NCBI RefSeq assembly: GCF_008039615.1
Contig: NZ_VDUZ01000005.1
Location: forward strand, 180,857 to 244,856
Source: Vineibacter terrae
GTDB lineage: Bacteria > Pseudomonadota > Alphaproteobacteria > Reyranellales > Reyranellaceae
DNA: 64,000 bases
Reading direction: 5' to 3'
Part shown: in pieces, positions 42,069-51,232 of the stretch
Numbering within the stretch: position 1 is the first letter of the stretch
Layout of the letters: each line of letters opens with the position of its first letter
Notes under the pieces: model-generated
Database searches by the model: none
What the model was told of the DNA's origin: nothing
What the model saw: the letters and a program-made list of their open reading frames with translations, nothing else
Program-made: the position numbers and the translations under genes

Positions 42069-42827
42069 GTGCCGCGCCTGCTGCAGGGAGGACAGAACCT
42101 TTACGGTCATCGGGTCGGCATCCTGATGATCGAGGGCCGCTTCCCGCGGCCGCCGGGCGCGATCGGCAATGCCGCGACCTTCCCGTTCCCGGTGATGCAC
42201 CATGTGGTGCGGGGCTTCTCGGGCAGCCGCATGGTGCGCGATGTCGGGGCGCTGGACCCCGACAGCCCGGCGTTCCTGGACGCGATCGAGCCCTGGCTGG
42301 CCGGCGCGCGCCACCTCGAGGACCAGGGATGCCGCGCGATCACCACGTCGTGCGGTTTCGCGGCGCTGCTGCAGCGGCACTTGCTGGAAGCCGTGTCGGT
42401 GCCGGTCTTCGCCTCCTCCCTGATGCTGGTCCCGTTCGTCGCCGCCACGTTGCGCCCGACGCGCCGGGTCGGCGTGGTCACGGCCGAGGCGGCAAGCCTC
42501 TCCGCGCGGCACCTGCGCGCGGTCGGCATCGATCCCGCCACCATCCACGTCATCGGCATGGAAGGCTGCCCGGAGTTCGCCGCCACCGCCTGGCAGGACC
42601 GTTCCTCGCTCGACCTCGACGCCGCCGAGGCGGAGGCGGTCGATGTCGCACGGCGCCTGGTCGCGGCGGCGCCGGACACCGGCGCCATCCTGCTGGAATG
42701 CTCGCTGCTGCCGCCCTATGCGGCGGCGATCCAGGAAGCGGTGGGCCTGCCGGTGTTCGATTTCACGCATCTGGTGTCGCTGGCCCACAGCGCCTGCGCC
42801 CGCACGCCGTTCGCGGGCCTGCTGTGA
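42069..42827 (+). CDS. Asp/Glu racemase-family protein
   Basis: 252 residues from GTG 42069 with GAAGGGA upstream; TTG 42054 is possible. Two Cys at the expected catalytic positions are present, in ITTSCGFAALL (about residue 94) and LLECSLLPPY (about 213), as in aspartate/glutamate and hydantoin racemases; EutA of ectoine operons is also of this fold. The role may be racemisation or isomerisation of a substrate for the M24 hydrolase or the hydantoinase genes further on. The stop overlaps the next gene's start (TGATG). Confidence 0.8.
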   Translation: MPRLLQGGQNLYGHRVGILMIEGRFPRPPGAIGNAATFPFPVMHHVVRGFSGSRMVRDVGALDPDSPAFLDAIEPWLAGARHLEDQGCRAITTSCGFAALLQRHLLEAVSVPVFASSLMLVPFVAATLRPTRRVGVVTAEAASLSARHLRAVGIDPATIHVIGMEGCPEFAATAWQDRSSLDLDAAEAEAVDVARRLVAAAPDTGAILLECSLLPPYAAAIQEAVGLPVFDFTHLVSLAHSACARTPFAGLL

Positions 42828-43603
42828 TGATGCGGCGCCTGGGCACCATGCTGTACCCCATCGCCACGCTGGTGGCGCTGGTCGTGATCTGGTACGCGGC
42901 CGTCAAGCTGTTCCACGTGCCGGCCTACCTGCTGCCGCTGCCGGGCGATGTCATCGAGCGCATCCGGGAAGATTTCTGGTTCCTGCTGCACCACAGCTGG
43001 ATCACGACCGGAATCACGCTGGGCGGCTTCGTGCTGTCGATCGTGATCGGCGTGCCGCTGGCGATCGTGCTGGTCGCCTCCAAGACGCTGGAACGGGCCG
43101 TGATGCCGTGGCTGATCCTGAGCCAGACCTTCCCCAAGGTGGCGCTGGCGCCCCTGGTCGTGGTCTGGTTCGGCCTGGGACTGGGGCCCAAGCTCGTCGT
43201 CACCTTCCTGGTGGCCTTCTTCCCGGTGCTGGTGTCCACCATCGTCGGCCTGCGCAGCATCGAGCGCGAGATGATCGAGCTGGCCCGCGCCGTGCGCGCC
43301 AGCACGCTGCAGACCTTCTGGCATTTCCGGCTGCCGCTGGCGCTGCCCAACATCTTCGCCGGCATGAAGGTCTCGGTCGCCTTCTCGGTCGTGGGCGCGG
43401 TGATCGCCGAGTGGGTCGGGGCCAATGCCGGCCTCGGCTACCTGCTGCTGCAGGCCAACGCCAACCTCGATACCGGCCTGCTGTTTGCGGTGCTGGTGGC
43501 GCTGATGGTCATCGGCGTGGTGCTCTACTACGCCGTCGAGCTGGTCGAGCGCCTCGTCATCCCCTGGCACAGCACCATCCGCCTGCAGAACCCGACAGCG
43601 TGA
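42827..43603 (+). CDS. ABC transporter permease, taurine/nitrate/sulfonate type
   Basis: 258 residues, six membrane segments and the EAA loop ARAVRASTLQTFWHFRLPLA. The start ATGATG shares a base with the racemase stop, so it is translated right after it. Here the permease gene comes before its binding protein and ATPase, the reverse of the usual order. A 12-bp hairpin follows at 43609. Confidence 0.9.
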   Translation: MMRRLGTMLYPIATLVALVVIWYAAVKLFHVPAYLLPLPGDVIERIREDFWFLLHHSWITTGITLGGFVLSIVIGVPLAIVLVASKTLERAVMPWLILSQTFPKVALAPLVVVWFGLGLGPKLVVTFLVAFFPVLVSTIVGLRSIEREMIELARAVRASTLQTFWHFRLPLALPNIFAGMKVSVAFSVVGAVIAEWVGANAGLGYLLLQANANLDTGLLFAVLVALMVIGVVLYYAVELVERLVIPWHSTIRLQNPTA

Positions 43604-43608
43604 ACACG

Positions 43609-43636
43609 AAGGCCGACCACCGCCGTGGTCGGCCTT
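43609..43636 (+). promoter_or_regulatory. Intercistronic stem-loop
   Basis: AAGGCCGACCAC (43609-43620) and GTGGTCGGCCTT (43625-43636) form a perfect 12-bp stem with a CGCC loop, starting 5 bases after the permease stop. No T run follows. It may be an attenuator or mRNA-stabilising hairpin between the permease gene and the more abundant binding-protein message. Confidence 0.7.
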
Positions 43637-43670
43637 CCGGCAACAGCGATACAGCAACAGGGAGAAGGTC

Positions 43671-44663
43671 ATGACACAGCTCACACGGCGCGGCCTCGTC
43701 GTCGGTGCCGGGACAGCCGCGCTGGCGATGCCGTTCATCAGCCCGGCCAGGGCCGCGACGCCGATCAGCTTCCGGCTCGATTGGTCGATCTACGGCTCGC
43801 ATGCGCCGTTCTACCTGGCGCTGGAGGAGAAGCTGTTCGAGAAGGCGGGCCTGGATGTCAGCATCGGCGAAGGCCAGGGCTCGGCCACGGTGGCCAAGAT
43901 CGTGGGGCAGGGCAACGACCCGATCGGCTTCGTGGACTTCACCAGCACCATCCGCGCGGTCGAGCAGGGCATCCCGCTGATGGCGATCGGGCGCGTGATC
44001 TCCAACGTGATGTGCATCATCAGCCACGCCGATGCCGCCGTGCGCGCGCCCAAGGACCTGGAAGGCAAGGTCATCGCCTACGCGCCGTCGGAGAGCACCG
44101 GCCAGATGATGCCGGCGCTGCTGCAGCGCGCCAGCGTCGATGCCGGCAAGGTCAACGTCCTGAACCCGGCCACCGGCGCCAAGAACGCGGTGTTCCTGCA
44201 ACGCCGCGCCGATGCGATCCCGGCCAACGTCAACGTCCAGATCGCGCAGCTCGAGGAGCAGGGGGCCAAGCTGCACTATTTCCTGTTCAGCGATTTCGGC
44301 GTCGAGATGATGAACAACGGCCTGGTGGCCAATGCCAACTGGCTGCAGAAGAACGGCGACGCCGCCAAGGCCTTCGTGCGCGTCTCGCTGGACGCCTTCA
44401 ACGCGGCCAAGGCCAATCCGGACAAGGCCATCGACCTGCTGATCAAGCGCCTGCCGCATCAGGCGCGCAACAAGAACGTGCTGCAGCGCCAGCTCGAGCT
44501 CACCTTCCCGTCGCTCGAGACGCATGCCACCAAGGGCAAGCCGCTGGGCGTGATGGTCGAGGACGACTGGCGCATCACGCAGGAGCTGCTCGTGAAGTAC
44601 GGCGGCCTGCCCAAGGCGGTGGAGCCGGGCAAGCTGTACACGAACCGGTTCGTCGAGGCCTAG
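43671..44663 (+). CDS. ABC substrate-binding protein, NMT1 type, Tat-exported
   Basis: 330 residues with a twin-arginine-like signal (TRRGLVVGAGTAALAMPFIS). The mature part starts ISFRLDWSIYGSHAPFYLAL and has FEKAGLDVSIGEGQGSATVA and FVDFTSTIRAVEQG, as in NMT1 (thiamine-precursor or aromatic/urate type) binding proteins. It precedes its ATPase gene by six bases. The ribosome site is AGGGAGAAGG. Confidence 0.9.
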   Translation: MTQLTRRGLVVGAGTAALAMPFISPARAATPISFRLDWSIYGSHAPFYLALEEKLFEKAGLDVSIGEGQGSATVAKIVGQGNDPIGFVDFTSTIRAVEQGIPLMAIGRVISNVMCIISHADAAVRAPKDLEGKVIAYAPSESTGQMMPALLQRASVDAGKVNVLNPATGAKNAVFLQRRADAIPANVNVQIAQLEEQGAKLHYFLFSDFGVEMMNNGLVANANWLQKNGDAAKAFVRVSLDAFNAAKANPDKAIDLLIKRLPHQARNKNVLQRQLELTFPSLETHATKGKPLGVMVEDDWRITQELLVKYGGLPKAVEPGKLYTNRFVEA

Positions 44664-44669
44664 CGCGCC

Positions 44670-45434
44670 ATGGCGCAGCCGATCACGATAAGCGGCGTGT
44701 CCAAGACGTTCGGCAGCGGCACGGCCGGCGTCCAGGCGCTGCAGGACGTCGACCTGGAGGTCGCCGCCGGCGAGTTCGTCGCCATCGTGGGCGCCTCGGG
44801 CTGCGGCAAGTCGACATTGCTGCGGCTGGTCGGCGGCCTGGCGCCGCCCACGTCCGGCCGCATCGAGATCGGCGGCAAGCCGGTCGTCGAGCCCAGCCCG
44901 GGCATCGGCATCGTGTTCCAGACGCCGGTGCTGCTGCCGTGGCGCACCGTCGAGCAGAACGTGCAGCTGCCGCTGGTGATCCAGCGCAGCGGCGATGCCG
45001 CGCAGCGCATCCAGGACCTGCTCGAGCTGGTCGGGCTGCGCGGCTTCGAGCGCCGCCGGCCGTACGAGCTGTCGGGCGGCATGCAGCAGCGCGTGGCCCT
45101 GTGCCGGGCGCTGGTGACCGACCCGTCGCTGCTGCTGATGGACGAGCCGTTCGGCGCGCTGGATGCGCTCACGCGCGAGCAGATGAACCTGGAGCTGCAG
45201 CGCATCTGGCTCGAGACCGGCAAGACCGTGCTGCTGATCACCCACAGCATCACCGAGGCGGTGATGCTGGCCGACCGCGTCGTGGTGATGACGCCGCGGC
45301 CCGGCCGCATCCGCGAGATCATCGAGGTCAAGCTGCCGCGGCCGCGCGACTTCTCGGCCCTGCGCGATGCGGCCTTCCATGAGGCCTGCGAGCGCATCCG
45401 GATGCTGATGAACGCATCAGGGTTTGTGGAGTAG
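44670..45434 (+). CDS. ABC transporter ATPase, taurine/nitrate/sulfonate type
   Basis: 254 residues with Walker A GASGCGKST, Q-loop IVFQTPVLLPW, signature LSGGMQQR, Walker B LLLMDEP, GALDAL and H-loop LITHS. It pairs with the permease at 42827 and the binding protein at 43671. It ends 4 bases before the GTG of the gamma-glutamyltransferase-like gene. Confidence 0.9.
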   Translation: MAQPITISGVSKTFGSGTAGVQALQDVDLEVAAGEFVAIVGASGCGKSTLLRLVGGLAPPTSGRIEIGGKPVVEPSPGIGIVFQTPVLLPWRTVEQNVQLPLVIQRSGDAAQRIQDLLELVGLRGFERRRPYELSGGMQQRVALCRALVTDPSLLLMDEPFGALDALTREQMNLELQRIWLETGKTVLLITHSITEAVMLADRVVVMTPRPGRIREIIEVKLPRPRDFSALRDAAFHEACERIRMLMNASGFVE

Positions 45435-45438
45435 CCGC

Positions 45439-47022
45439 GTGACAATCCTTCCTACGGATATCGCCGCCCATCGTCCCGTCGTCATGGGCGATGGCGGCAT
45501 GGTCGTGGCCGGCCATCCGCGTGCCGCCGAGGCCGGCGCCGCCCTGCTGCGCAGCGGCGGCAACACCATGGACGCCGCGATCGCCGCGGCCGCGACATTG
45601 GCCATCGCGATTCCGTTCATGAACGGGCTGGGCGGCGACGCCATCGCGCTGCATGCCGGCGCCGACGGCGACGTGACCGCCATCAACGGCTCCGGCGCCA
45701 CGGCGCGCGCGGCGAGCGTCGCTGCCTTGCGTGCGCAAGGGCTCGCGGCGCTGCCGCAGCGCGGGCCGCTGGCGGTGAGCGTGCCCGGCGTGGTCGCGGC
45801 CTGGGGCGAGGCGCTGGAACGCTTCGGCACGCGCCCGTGGGCCGAGGTCCTGGAGCCCGCCATCGCGCTGGCCGAGCACGGCGTGCCGCTCGATGCCTCG
45901 GCGATCGCCTTCTTCAACGGCGCCGAATATGCCGAGCTGGTGCGCGACTTCCCGGCCCTGGGCGCCGCCTTCGGCGCGCCCGGCCGCCGCCGCCTCGGCG
46001 AGCGCCTGAAGCAGCCGCAGGCGGCGCGGACGCTGCGGCTGCTGGCGCGCCACGGCTGGCGCGCGTTCTACGCCGGCGATCTGGCGCGGGAATGGCTGGA
46101 CGATGCGCGCGGCCAGGGTGTCCTGCTCGACGGCGATGACCTCGCAGCGCACGCCACCCTGTTCGCGCCGGCCCTGTCGACCGCCTGGCGCGGCCGGCAG
46201 GTGCACGTGGCGCCGCCCAATTCGCAAGGCCTGGCGCTGCTGGCGATGCTGGGCCTGGCCGAGGCGCAGCCGGCGCCGCCGCCGGCCGACGGCTCGGATC
46301 CGCTGATCGATCCGCTGGCGCACCTGGCGCGCAAGACGGCCGCCTTCGCCATGCGCGATGCCTGGTGCGCCGACCCGCGGCGCGTGGCGCTGCCGGCCGA
46401 CCTGCTGGCGCCTGAGCGGCTGCGGCTCCTGCCGCTGGACGCACGGCCGACGATGAGCCGCGCCGGCGGCGGCGACACCTCGACCCTGGTCGTGGTGGAT
46501 GGCGCCGGCCGCGCCGTCTCCTGGGTGCAGTCGCTGTTCGAGTCGTTCGGCTCGGGCGTCGTCTGCCCGCGCCACGGCCTGGTGCTGCACAACCGCGCCA
46601 TGCTGGAAAGCCTGGATGACGATCCGGTCCGCGGCCTGCGCGGCGGCACGCGGCCGTTCCACACGCTCTGCCCGGCGCTGGTGACGGACGATGCAGGCGT
46701 TGCGCTGGCGATCGCGACCCCGGGCGACCATGGCCAGCCGCAGTCGCTGTTCCAGGTGATGCGCCGGCACTATGAGCAGGGCCTGGACATCCAGGCGGCC
46801 ATCGAGTGGCCGCGCCTGCGTCACGACGAAGGCCGCGAGGTGATGCTGGAGGCGCGCTGCCCGCCGGCGTGGGATGCGGCGCTGGCCGCGTCAGGCTGGA
46901 CGGTGCGGCGGGTCGACGGCTGGTCCCGCCTGATGGGCGGCGTCAACGCCGTCGTGCGCCGCGACGGGCTGCTGATGGGCGGCGCCGACCCGCGCCGCTC
47001 CTGCTACGCCATCGCGGTGTAG
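45439..47022 (+). CDS. Gamma-glutamyltransferase family protein
   Basis: 527 residues of the Ntn-hydrolase GGT family. The N-terminal block VAGHPRAAEAGAALLRSGGN with MDAAIAAAATLAIAIPFMNG is typical. The self-cleavage and nucleophile Thr is in RAGGGDTSTLVVVD (about residue 350), splitting large and small subunits. No signal peptide is visible, so it may be cytoplasmic and act on an imported gamma-glutamyl or cyclic amide compound. GTG 45439 is preferred; TTG 45424 would overlap the ATPase gene. It closes the importer operon. Confidence 0.87.
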   Translation: MTILPTDIAAHRPVVMGDGGMVVAGHPRAAEAGAALLRSGGNTMDAAIAAAATLAIAIPFMNGLGGDAIALHAGADGDVTAINGSGATARAASVAALRAQGLAALPQRGPLAVSVPGVVAAWGEALERFGTRPWAEVLEPAIALAEHGVPLDASAIAFFNGAEYAELVRDFPALGAAFGAPGRRRLGERLKQPQAARTLRLLARHGWRAFYAGDLAREWLDDARGQGVLLDGDDLAAHATLFAPALSTAWRGRQVHVAPPNSQGLALLAMLGLAEAQPAPPPADGSDPLIDPLAHLARKTAAFAMRDAWCADPRRVALPADLLAPERLRLLPLDARPTMSRAGGGDTSTLVVVDGAGRAVSWVQSLFESFGSGVVCPRHGLVLHNRAMLESLDDDPVRGLRGGTRPFHTLCPALVTDDAGVALAIATPGDHGQPQSLFQVMRRHYEQGLDIQAAIEWPRLRHDEGREVMLEARCPPAWDAALAASGWTVRRVDGWSRLMGGVNAVVRRDGLLMGGADPRRSCYAIAV

Positions 47023-47031
47023 GGTCAGCTC

Positions 47032-47283
47032 TTATGCGGCTTGGGCGCTACGGCGACGCAGGTCGTCGAGCGCGGCTGCGATGTGCTCCGGATGCATCGA
47101 CGCGTGCTCGATCTCCCATAGCCACGGCGTGCCATCCGGCCCGTAGTGGATGACAAGGTCTTCACCCGCATCTTCTCCGCCGATCTGGCTCGGATCGCCC
47201 TTGCCCTCCGCGGGCCACGGGCGAACCTCGATCGCCATCGTGTCCGTTTCCGGGTAGTATCGAATGGTGGGCTCGATGATCAT
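47032..47283 (-). CDS. Small DUF2283-like protein
   Basis: 83 residues from ATG 47283 (MIIEPTIRYYPETDTMAIEV). The pattern Y-Y-P-E-T-D-T-M-A-I-E, then EDLVIHYGPDGTPWLWEIEH, fits the DUF2283 family of small cytoplasmic proteins often found near toxin-antitoxin or mobile genes. The function is unknown. It converges on the gamma-glutamyltransferase-like gene, only 9 bases away. The ribosome site is weak. Confidence 0.65.
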   Translation of the reverse strand: MIIEPTIRYYPETDTMAIEVRPWPAEGKGDPSQIGGEDAGEDLVIHYGPDGTPWLWEIEHASMHPEHIAAALDDLRRRSAQAA

Positions 47284-47362
47284 GGCTCGAAGCTGCGATC
47301 CAGTGGTCCGACTCTGCGACTGATCATTACGTAGGGTCACCGCTTCTTCAATGCATCAGTCA

Positions 47363-47450
47363 CTGTCATCCCGAGCGTAGCGAGGGATCTTTCCGAACGA
47401 CGCACCGTGCGCATTCTCGGAAAGATCCCTCGCTACGCTCGGGATGACAG
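47363..47450. repeat. GTCATCCCGAGC-family inverted repeat, copy 3
   Basis: Arms 47363-47396 and 47417-47450 are perfect 34-base inverse copies with a 20-base loop containing CGCACCGTGCG. In this copy the arm has GCGTAGCGAGG instead of GCGCAGCGAGG on both sides, so the change was made in both arms. It lies between the DUF2283 gene and the end of the sugar-type permease gene. Confidence 0.92.
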
Positions 47451-47462
47451 CTGTGGCGTTGA

Positions 47463-48479
47463 TCACGTCAGCCGTTCCTCGCGGCCGCGCACGAGCTGCG
47501 ACAGGGCCACGGCCACGATCAGGGCGGCACCGTAGAAGAGGTCCTGGACATAGGTCGAGACGCCCAGGATCGACAGGCCGGTGATGCCGGTGACCAGGAA
47601 ATAGACCGCCACCACCGAGCCGATGGCGTTGAAGCGGCCGGGCACGATGCTGGTGGCGCCCAGGAAGGCGGCGGCGAAGGCCGGCAGCAGGTAGGTCATC
47701 CCGGAGCTGGGATCGGCGGCGCCGGTGGTGCCGGCATAGAGGACGCCGGCCAGCCCGCCCAGACCGGCCGATGCGACCAGCGCGCCGAACCGCACGCGGT
47801 CGACCTTGATGCCCGACAGGCGCGCGACCTCGCGGCCGCGGCCGACGAAGAGCAGGCGCTGCCCGACCGCCGTGTGGCCGAAGACGTACCAGATCACGAG
47901 CGCGACGATCAGGGCGTAGTAGAACGCCAGCGGGATGCCGAACAGCCGCGTGGCGATCACCGCCGTCACCAGCGTGAGGTCGATGCCGCTGATGGTCTGC
48001 GAATCGGAGAACCACAGCGTGACGCCATGCATGAACGTGCCCATGCCCAGCGTCACGATCAGGGAGTGGATGCGGAAATAGAGGATGATGGCGGCGTTGG
48101 CCACGCCGACCAGCAGCGCCACCAGCAGGGCGGCCAGGATCGCCGCCCCGATCGGCCAGCCATGGGTGACGTTGAGCACCGCCACCAGCATGGAGGACGT
48201 GGTCAGCACGCTGGCGACCGACAGGTCGTAGTCGCCGGCCGTCAGCGGGATGATCAGGCTGAGCGTGACCACGACCAGCACCGCCTGCGAGCCGAAGATG
48301 GTCGAGAAATTGGCCCAGGACAGGAAGACTTCCGGCCGGATGGCGCCGAAGATGGCGATGACGGCCAGCCACGCCACGATCAGGCCGTAGCGCTCGCCGC
48401 GGTCGATCCATACCTGGCCTTTGTCGGGGCCTTGCGCCGCGCGGTTGGCGTCCTCTCGCTTGGCCGACGTCATGGTCAC
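47463..48479 (-). CDS. Sugar-type ABC transporter permease (RbsC-like)
   Basis: 338 residues with about nine membrane segments and the BPD_transp_2 features LIIPLTAGDYDLSVASVLTT and AFLGATSIVPGRFNAIGSVV. GTG 48479 overlaps the ATPase stop and is well spaced from GGGAG; ATG 48473 is an alternative. It forms the channel of a monosaccharide or autoinducer-like solute importer together with the ATPase and binding protein upstream. Confidence 0.9.
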   Translation of the reverse strand: MTMTSAKREDANRAAQGPDKGQVWIDRGERYGLIVAWLAVIAIFGAIRPEVFLSWANFSTIFGSQAVLVVVTLSLIIPLTAGDYDLSVASVLTTSSMLVAVLNVTHGWPIGAAILAALLVALLVGVANAAIILYFRIHSLIVTLGMGTFMHGVTLWFSDSQTISGIDLTLVTAVIATRLFGIPLAFYYALIVALVIWYVFGHTAVGQRLLFVGRGREVARLSGIKVDRVRFGALVASAGLGGLAGVLYAGTTGAADPSSGMTYLLPAFAAAFLGATSIVPGRFNAIGSVVAVYFLVTGITGLSILGVSTYVQDLFYGAALIVAVALSQLVRGREERLT

Positions 48480-50062
48480 GAAACGCTCCCGGTGGTGTCG
48501 CCGAACGACGCGTAGCAGCGCTCCGCGATCGCCGGCTTGGAGATGGCATCGCCCTCGAGGCTGGCGACGATCCGGCCGCGCGACAGCACGATCACGCGGT
48601 CACAGATCGCGGCCAGCTGCTCGTGGTCGGAGCTGGCGCACAGCACGGCGGTGCCCTGGTCGCTCATGTCGCGGATGATCCTGAAGATCTGCTCGCGGGC
48701 GCCAATGTCGACGCCCTGTGTCGGTTCGTCCAGCAGGATCAGCCTGGGGGCGGTCTGGAACCATTTCGCCAGGACGACCTTCTGCTGGTTGCCGCCCGAG
48801 AGATGCGCCATCAGGCGCGACGGATCGCGCGGCCGCACGTCGAAAGTCTCGGCCAGGGCGCCGGCGATGCGGTTCATGCCGCGCGCCGATATCGCCCAGC
48901 CGCCGCGCTGGCGGCCGAGCACGGGCAGGCTGGCATTGTCGGCCACCGTGAGCGTGCCGACCACGGCGTCGCTCTGGCGGTCGCCGGGAATGAGGACGAT
49001 GCCGGCCGCGATCGCCGCGTCGGGCGTCAGCTGCGCCAGCTCGAGCGTCGTGCCGGATATCGTCAGCCGTCCGGCCAGCGCCCGGGTGGCGCTGTAGGCC
49101 AGGTGCACGACCTCGTCGTAGCCGGAGCCGATCAGGCCGGTCAGGCCCACGATCTCGCCGCGGCGCACGGTGATCGAGACGTCATCGACGATCGCGCCGC
49201 GCAGGCCCTCGATGCTGACGGCGTCGCCGCCCGGGGCGCGGCGCGGCGCGCGCATGGCGTCGAGATCGACGCTGCGGCCGACGATGGCGCGCACGATATC
49301 GGCCTTCCGCGTCGCGGCGGTGCGCAGCGTGTCCGCGACCCGCCCGTCGCGCAGCACGGTGATGCGGTCGGTGATGTCCATCACCTCGTCGATGTCGTGC
49401 GATACGAAGAGCACGCTGGCGCCCTCGGCGACCAGACCGCGCACCAGCTGGAACAGCTTCTGCACATCGGCGGCCGGCAGGAACGGCGTCGGCTCGTCCA
49501 GCACCAGGAGCCGCGTCTGCGTGTCCGGCTGCCGCGTGATCTGGTCGAAGGCGCGCACGATCGCCAGCTGCGCGCGCTCCACGGAGGTCAGCGTCTCGAC
49601 GGCGGCCGCCGGATCGAGCGTCATGCCGAAGCGCGCGAACAAGGCCTTGGCGCGCTCGGCTTCCCGGGCCCAGGCGATGCGCCAGCGCCCGGCGACCGCA
49701 TGCTCGCCGATCAGCAGGTTCTCGAGCACGCTCATCGAGGGCACGAGGCCCAGGTGCTGGTGCACGAAGGCGATGCCCAGACGTCGGAAATCGCCCGGCT
49801 TCAGCGGCAGGGCCACCGCATGCCCGTTGATCCACAGCCGCGCGCCGGGGTCCGGCGCGTGGAAGCCGGCCAGGATCTTGATCAGCGTCGACTTGCCCGA
49901 CCCGTTCTGGCCCAGCAGCCCGTGCACCTCGCGCGCGCCGATGGCAAGGTCGACGCCGTCCAGCGCCGTGCTGCCGCCGAACCGCTTCGACAGGTTCTCG
50001 ATCCTGAGCACCGCCATGGCGTCGGCCGGCGACGCCATGCCCGGCGCGGGCGCTGCATTCAC
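48476..50062 (-). CDS. Sugar-type ABC transporter ATPase with two nucleotide-binding domains (RbsA-like)
   Basis: 528 residues from GTG 50062, overlapping the binding-protein stop; ATG 50038 is also possible. Domain 1 has Walker A GQNGSGKST, a signature replaced by ETLTSVERAQL and Walker B LLVLDEPT. Domain 2 has the usual degenerate Walker A (GLIGSGYDE), signature LSGGNQQK and Walker B LILLDEPTQGVD. This arrangement is normal for RbsA/MglA proteins, though the weak first signature is notable. It energises import through the permease at 47463. Confidence 0.9.
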   Translation of the reverse strand: MNAAPAPGMASPADAMAVLRIENLSKRFGGSTALDGVDLAIGAREVHGLLGQNGSGKSTLIKILAGFHAPDPGARLWINGHAVALPLKPGDFRRLGIAFVHQHLGLVPSMSVLENLLIGEHAVAGRWRIAWAREAERAKALFARFGMTLDPAAAVETLTSVERAQLAIVRAFDQITRQPDTQTRLLVLDEPTPFLPAADVQKLFQLVRGLVAEGASVLFVSHDIDEVMDITDRITVLRDGRVADTLRTAATRKADIVRAIVGRSVDLDAMRAPRRAPGGDAVSIEGLRGAIVDDVSITVRRGEIVGLTGLIGSGYDEVVHLAYSATRALAGRLTISGTTLELAQLTPDAAIAAGIVLIPGDRQSDAVVGTLTVADNASLPVLGRQRGGWAISARGMNRIAGALAETFDVRPRDPSRLMAHLSGGNQQKVVLAKWFQTAPRLILLDEPTQGVDIGAREQIFRIIRDMSDQGTAVLCASSDHEQLAAICDRVIVLSRGRIVASLEGDAISKPAIAERCYASFGDTTGSVS

Positions 50063-51165
50063 TGAAGCTTCCAGAGCTTGCGGAAGCCGGCCACGTACTC
50101 GTCGCCGTAGCCCTTCGAATCGACCGGCGGCTTGCCGGCCGTCGCGGCGTTCGACTTGTCGAAGATCAGCAGCGGGATCTTCGGGTCCTTGATCTCGCCC
50201 AGCCCGCACAGGCGGCGCATGTGCGAATCGAGCACGCCATGCGCGATCCAGTCGAGGTTTTCGCCGATATCCATCTCGACCTGGCCGCTCTGCACCAGGC
50301 CGATCACGAACGGCGTGCCGTTGAAGGTGCCGATCGGAATGCGGCCCGCCTTGCCCGTGATCGTCAGCGCCGGCAGGACGAACTGCACCATCGAGTCGTA
50401 GATCGGCACGATGGCGTTGATCGTCGGGTCGGCCAGCAGGGCCGCCTGCACCGCCGGCTGGATCTTGGTCGCCCATTCCGACACCGGCGCGTCGATCACC
50501 GCGTGCTTGCAGGAGGGGCAGTTCTTGGCCATGATCTCCTTGAAGCCGTCCATCATCGAGTCGGTCGACAGCGCGCCGCTGACGATCAGCACCAGCGCGT
50601 TGACCTTGCCGCCGGTGCGGCCGATCGCCCACCACCCCAGCAGCTCGCCGGCCCGCTTGTAGTCGATGGGCACGACGCCGTCGGCGCCACCCGGCACCGC
50701 CTGCTCGAAGCCTGTCAGGTGCGCGGCGACGACCTTGGAGCCGGCCGCCCGCGCCGCCTTGATCTGCGGCTCGACCGCGCGCGGATCGGCGCCGGCCAGC
50801 ATCTCGATCAGGTCGAACTTGTTGGAGGCGCCGTAGTTCAGGCCCTGCACCCACTGGGACACCTGTCCCTGGTTCTCCCAAACCTGGAAGTGGAAGCCGA
50901 TATCCTTGGCCAGCCGCGCCGTCGCCTTGTTGATGGTCGACAGGAACGGGATCGTGCTCGAGGCCGGCACGCTCAGGATCTTCTTGCCGGCCATGCAGGC
51001 CTTGGCGTCGAACGGCGCGCCGGGCGCCTCGAACTTCGGGATCGCGCGATAGCGCGCCAGCTCGGCCTCGGCCTTCTTCACGACATCGTCGGCGGCGGCA
51101 TTTCCGATCATCGCGGCGCAGATCGCCGCGCCCAGCGCGCTTCGTTTCAGGATCGACAAGACCAT
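50059..51165 (-). CDS. Sugar-type periplasmic binding protein (TorT/RbsB fold)
   Basis: 368 residues with a signal peptide (LKRSALGAAICAAMIGNAAA) and a periplasmic-binding-protein type 1 fold: KKILSVPASSTIPFLSTINK, then SQWVQGLNYGASNKFDLIEM and later NAIVPIYDSM. It contains several Cys (KACMAG, CPSCKH, LCGLG). It heads the importer operon, with AAGGGGGAG before the ATG. It diverges from the hydantoinase genes, so the imported solute could be their substrate. Confidence 0.87.
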   Translation of the reverse strand: MVLSILKRSALGAAICAAMIGNAAADDVVKKAEAELARYRAIPKFEAPGAPFDAKACMAGKKILSVPASSTIPFLSTINKATARLAKDIGFHFQVWENQGQVSQWVQGLNYGASNKFDLIEMLAGADPRAVEPQIKAARAAGSKVVAAHLTGFEQAVPGGADGVVPIDYKRAGELLGWWAIGRTGGKVNALVLIVSGALSTDSMMDGFKEIMAKNCPSCKHAVIDAPVSEWATKIQPAVQAALLADPTINAIVPIYDSMVQFVLPALTITGKAGRIPIGTFNGTPFVIGLVQSGQVEMDIGENLDWIAHGVLDSHMRRLCGLGEIKDPKIPLLIFDKSNAATAGKPPVDSKGYGDEYVAGFRKLWKLQ

Positions 51166-51216
51166 CGCGGCTCCCCCTTCAAATGCGGCCAGAGTTCGCG
51201 TCCGGCATTCGCTTCC

Positions 51217-51232
51217 ACTATGTATACATAGT
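51217..51232. promoter_or_regulatory. Palindromic operator before the sugar-type importer operon
   Basis: ACTATGTATACATAGT is a perfect 16-bp palindrome with the TGTATACA core that many GntR/FadR-type repressors use. It lies about 52 bases upstream of the binding-protein start in the divergent promoter region. Confidence 0.6.
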
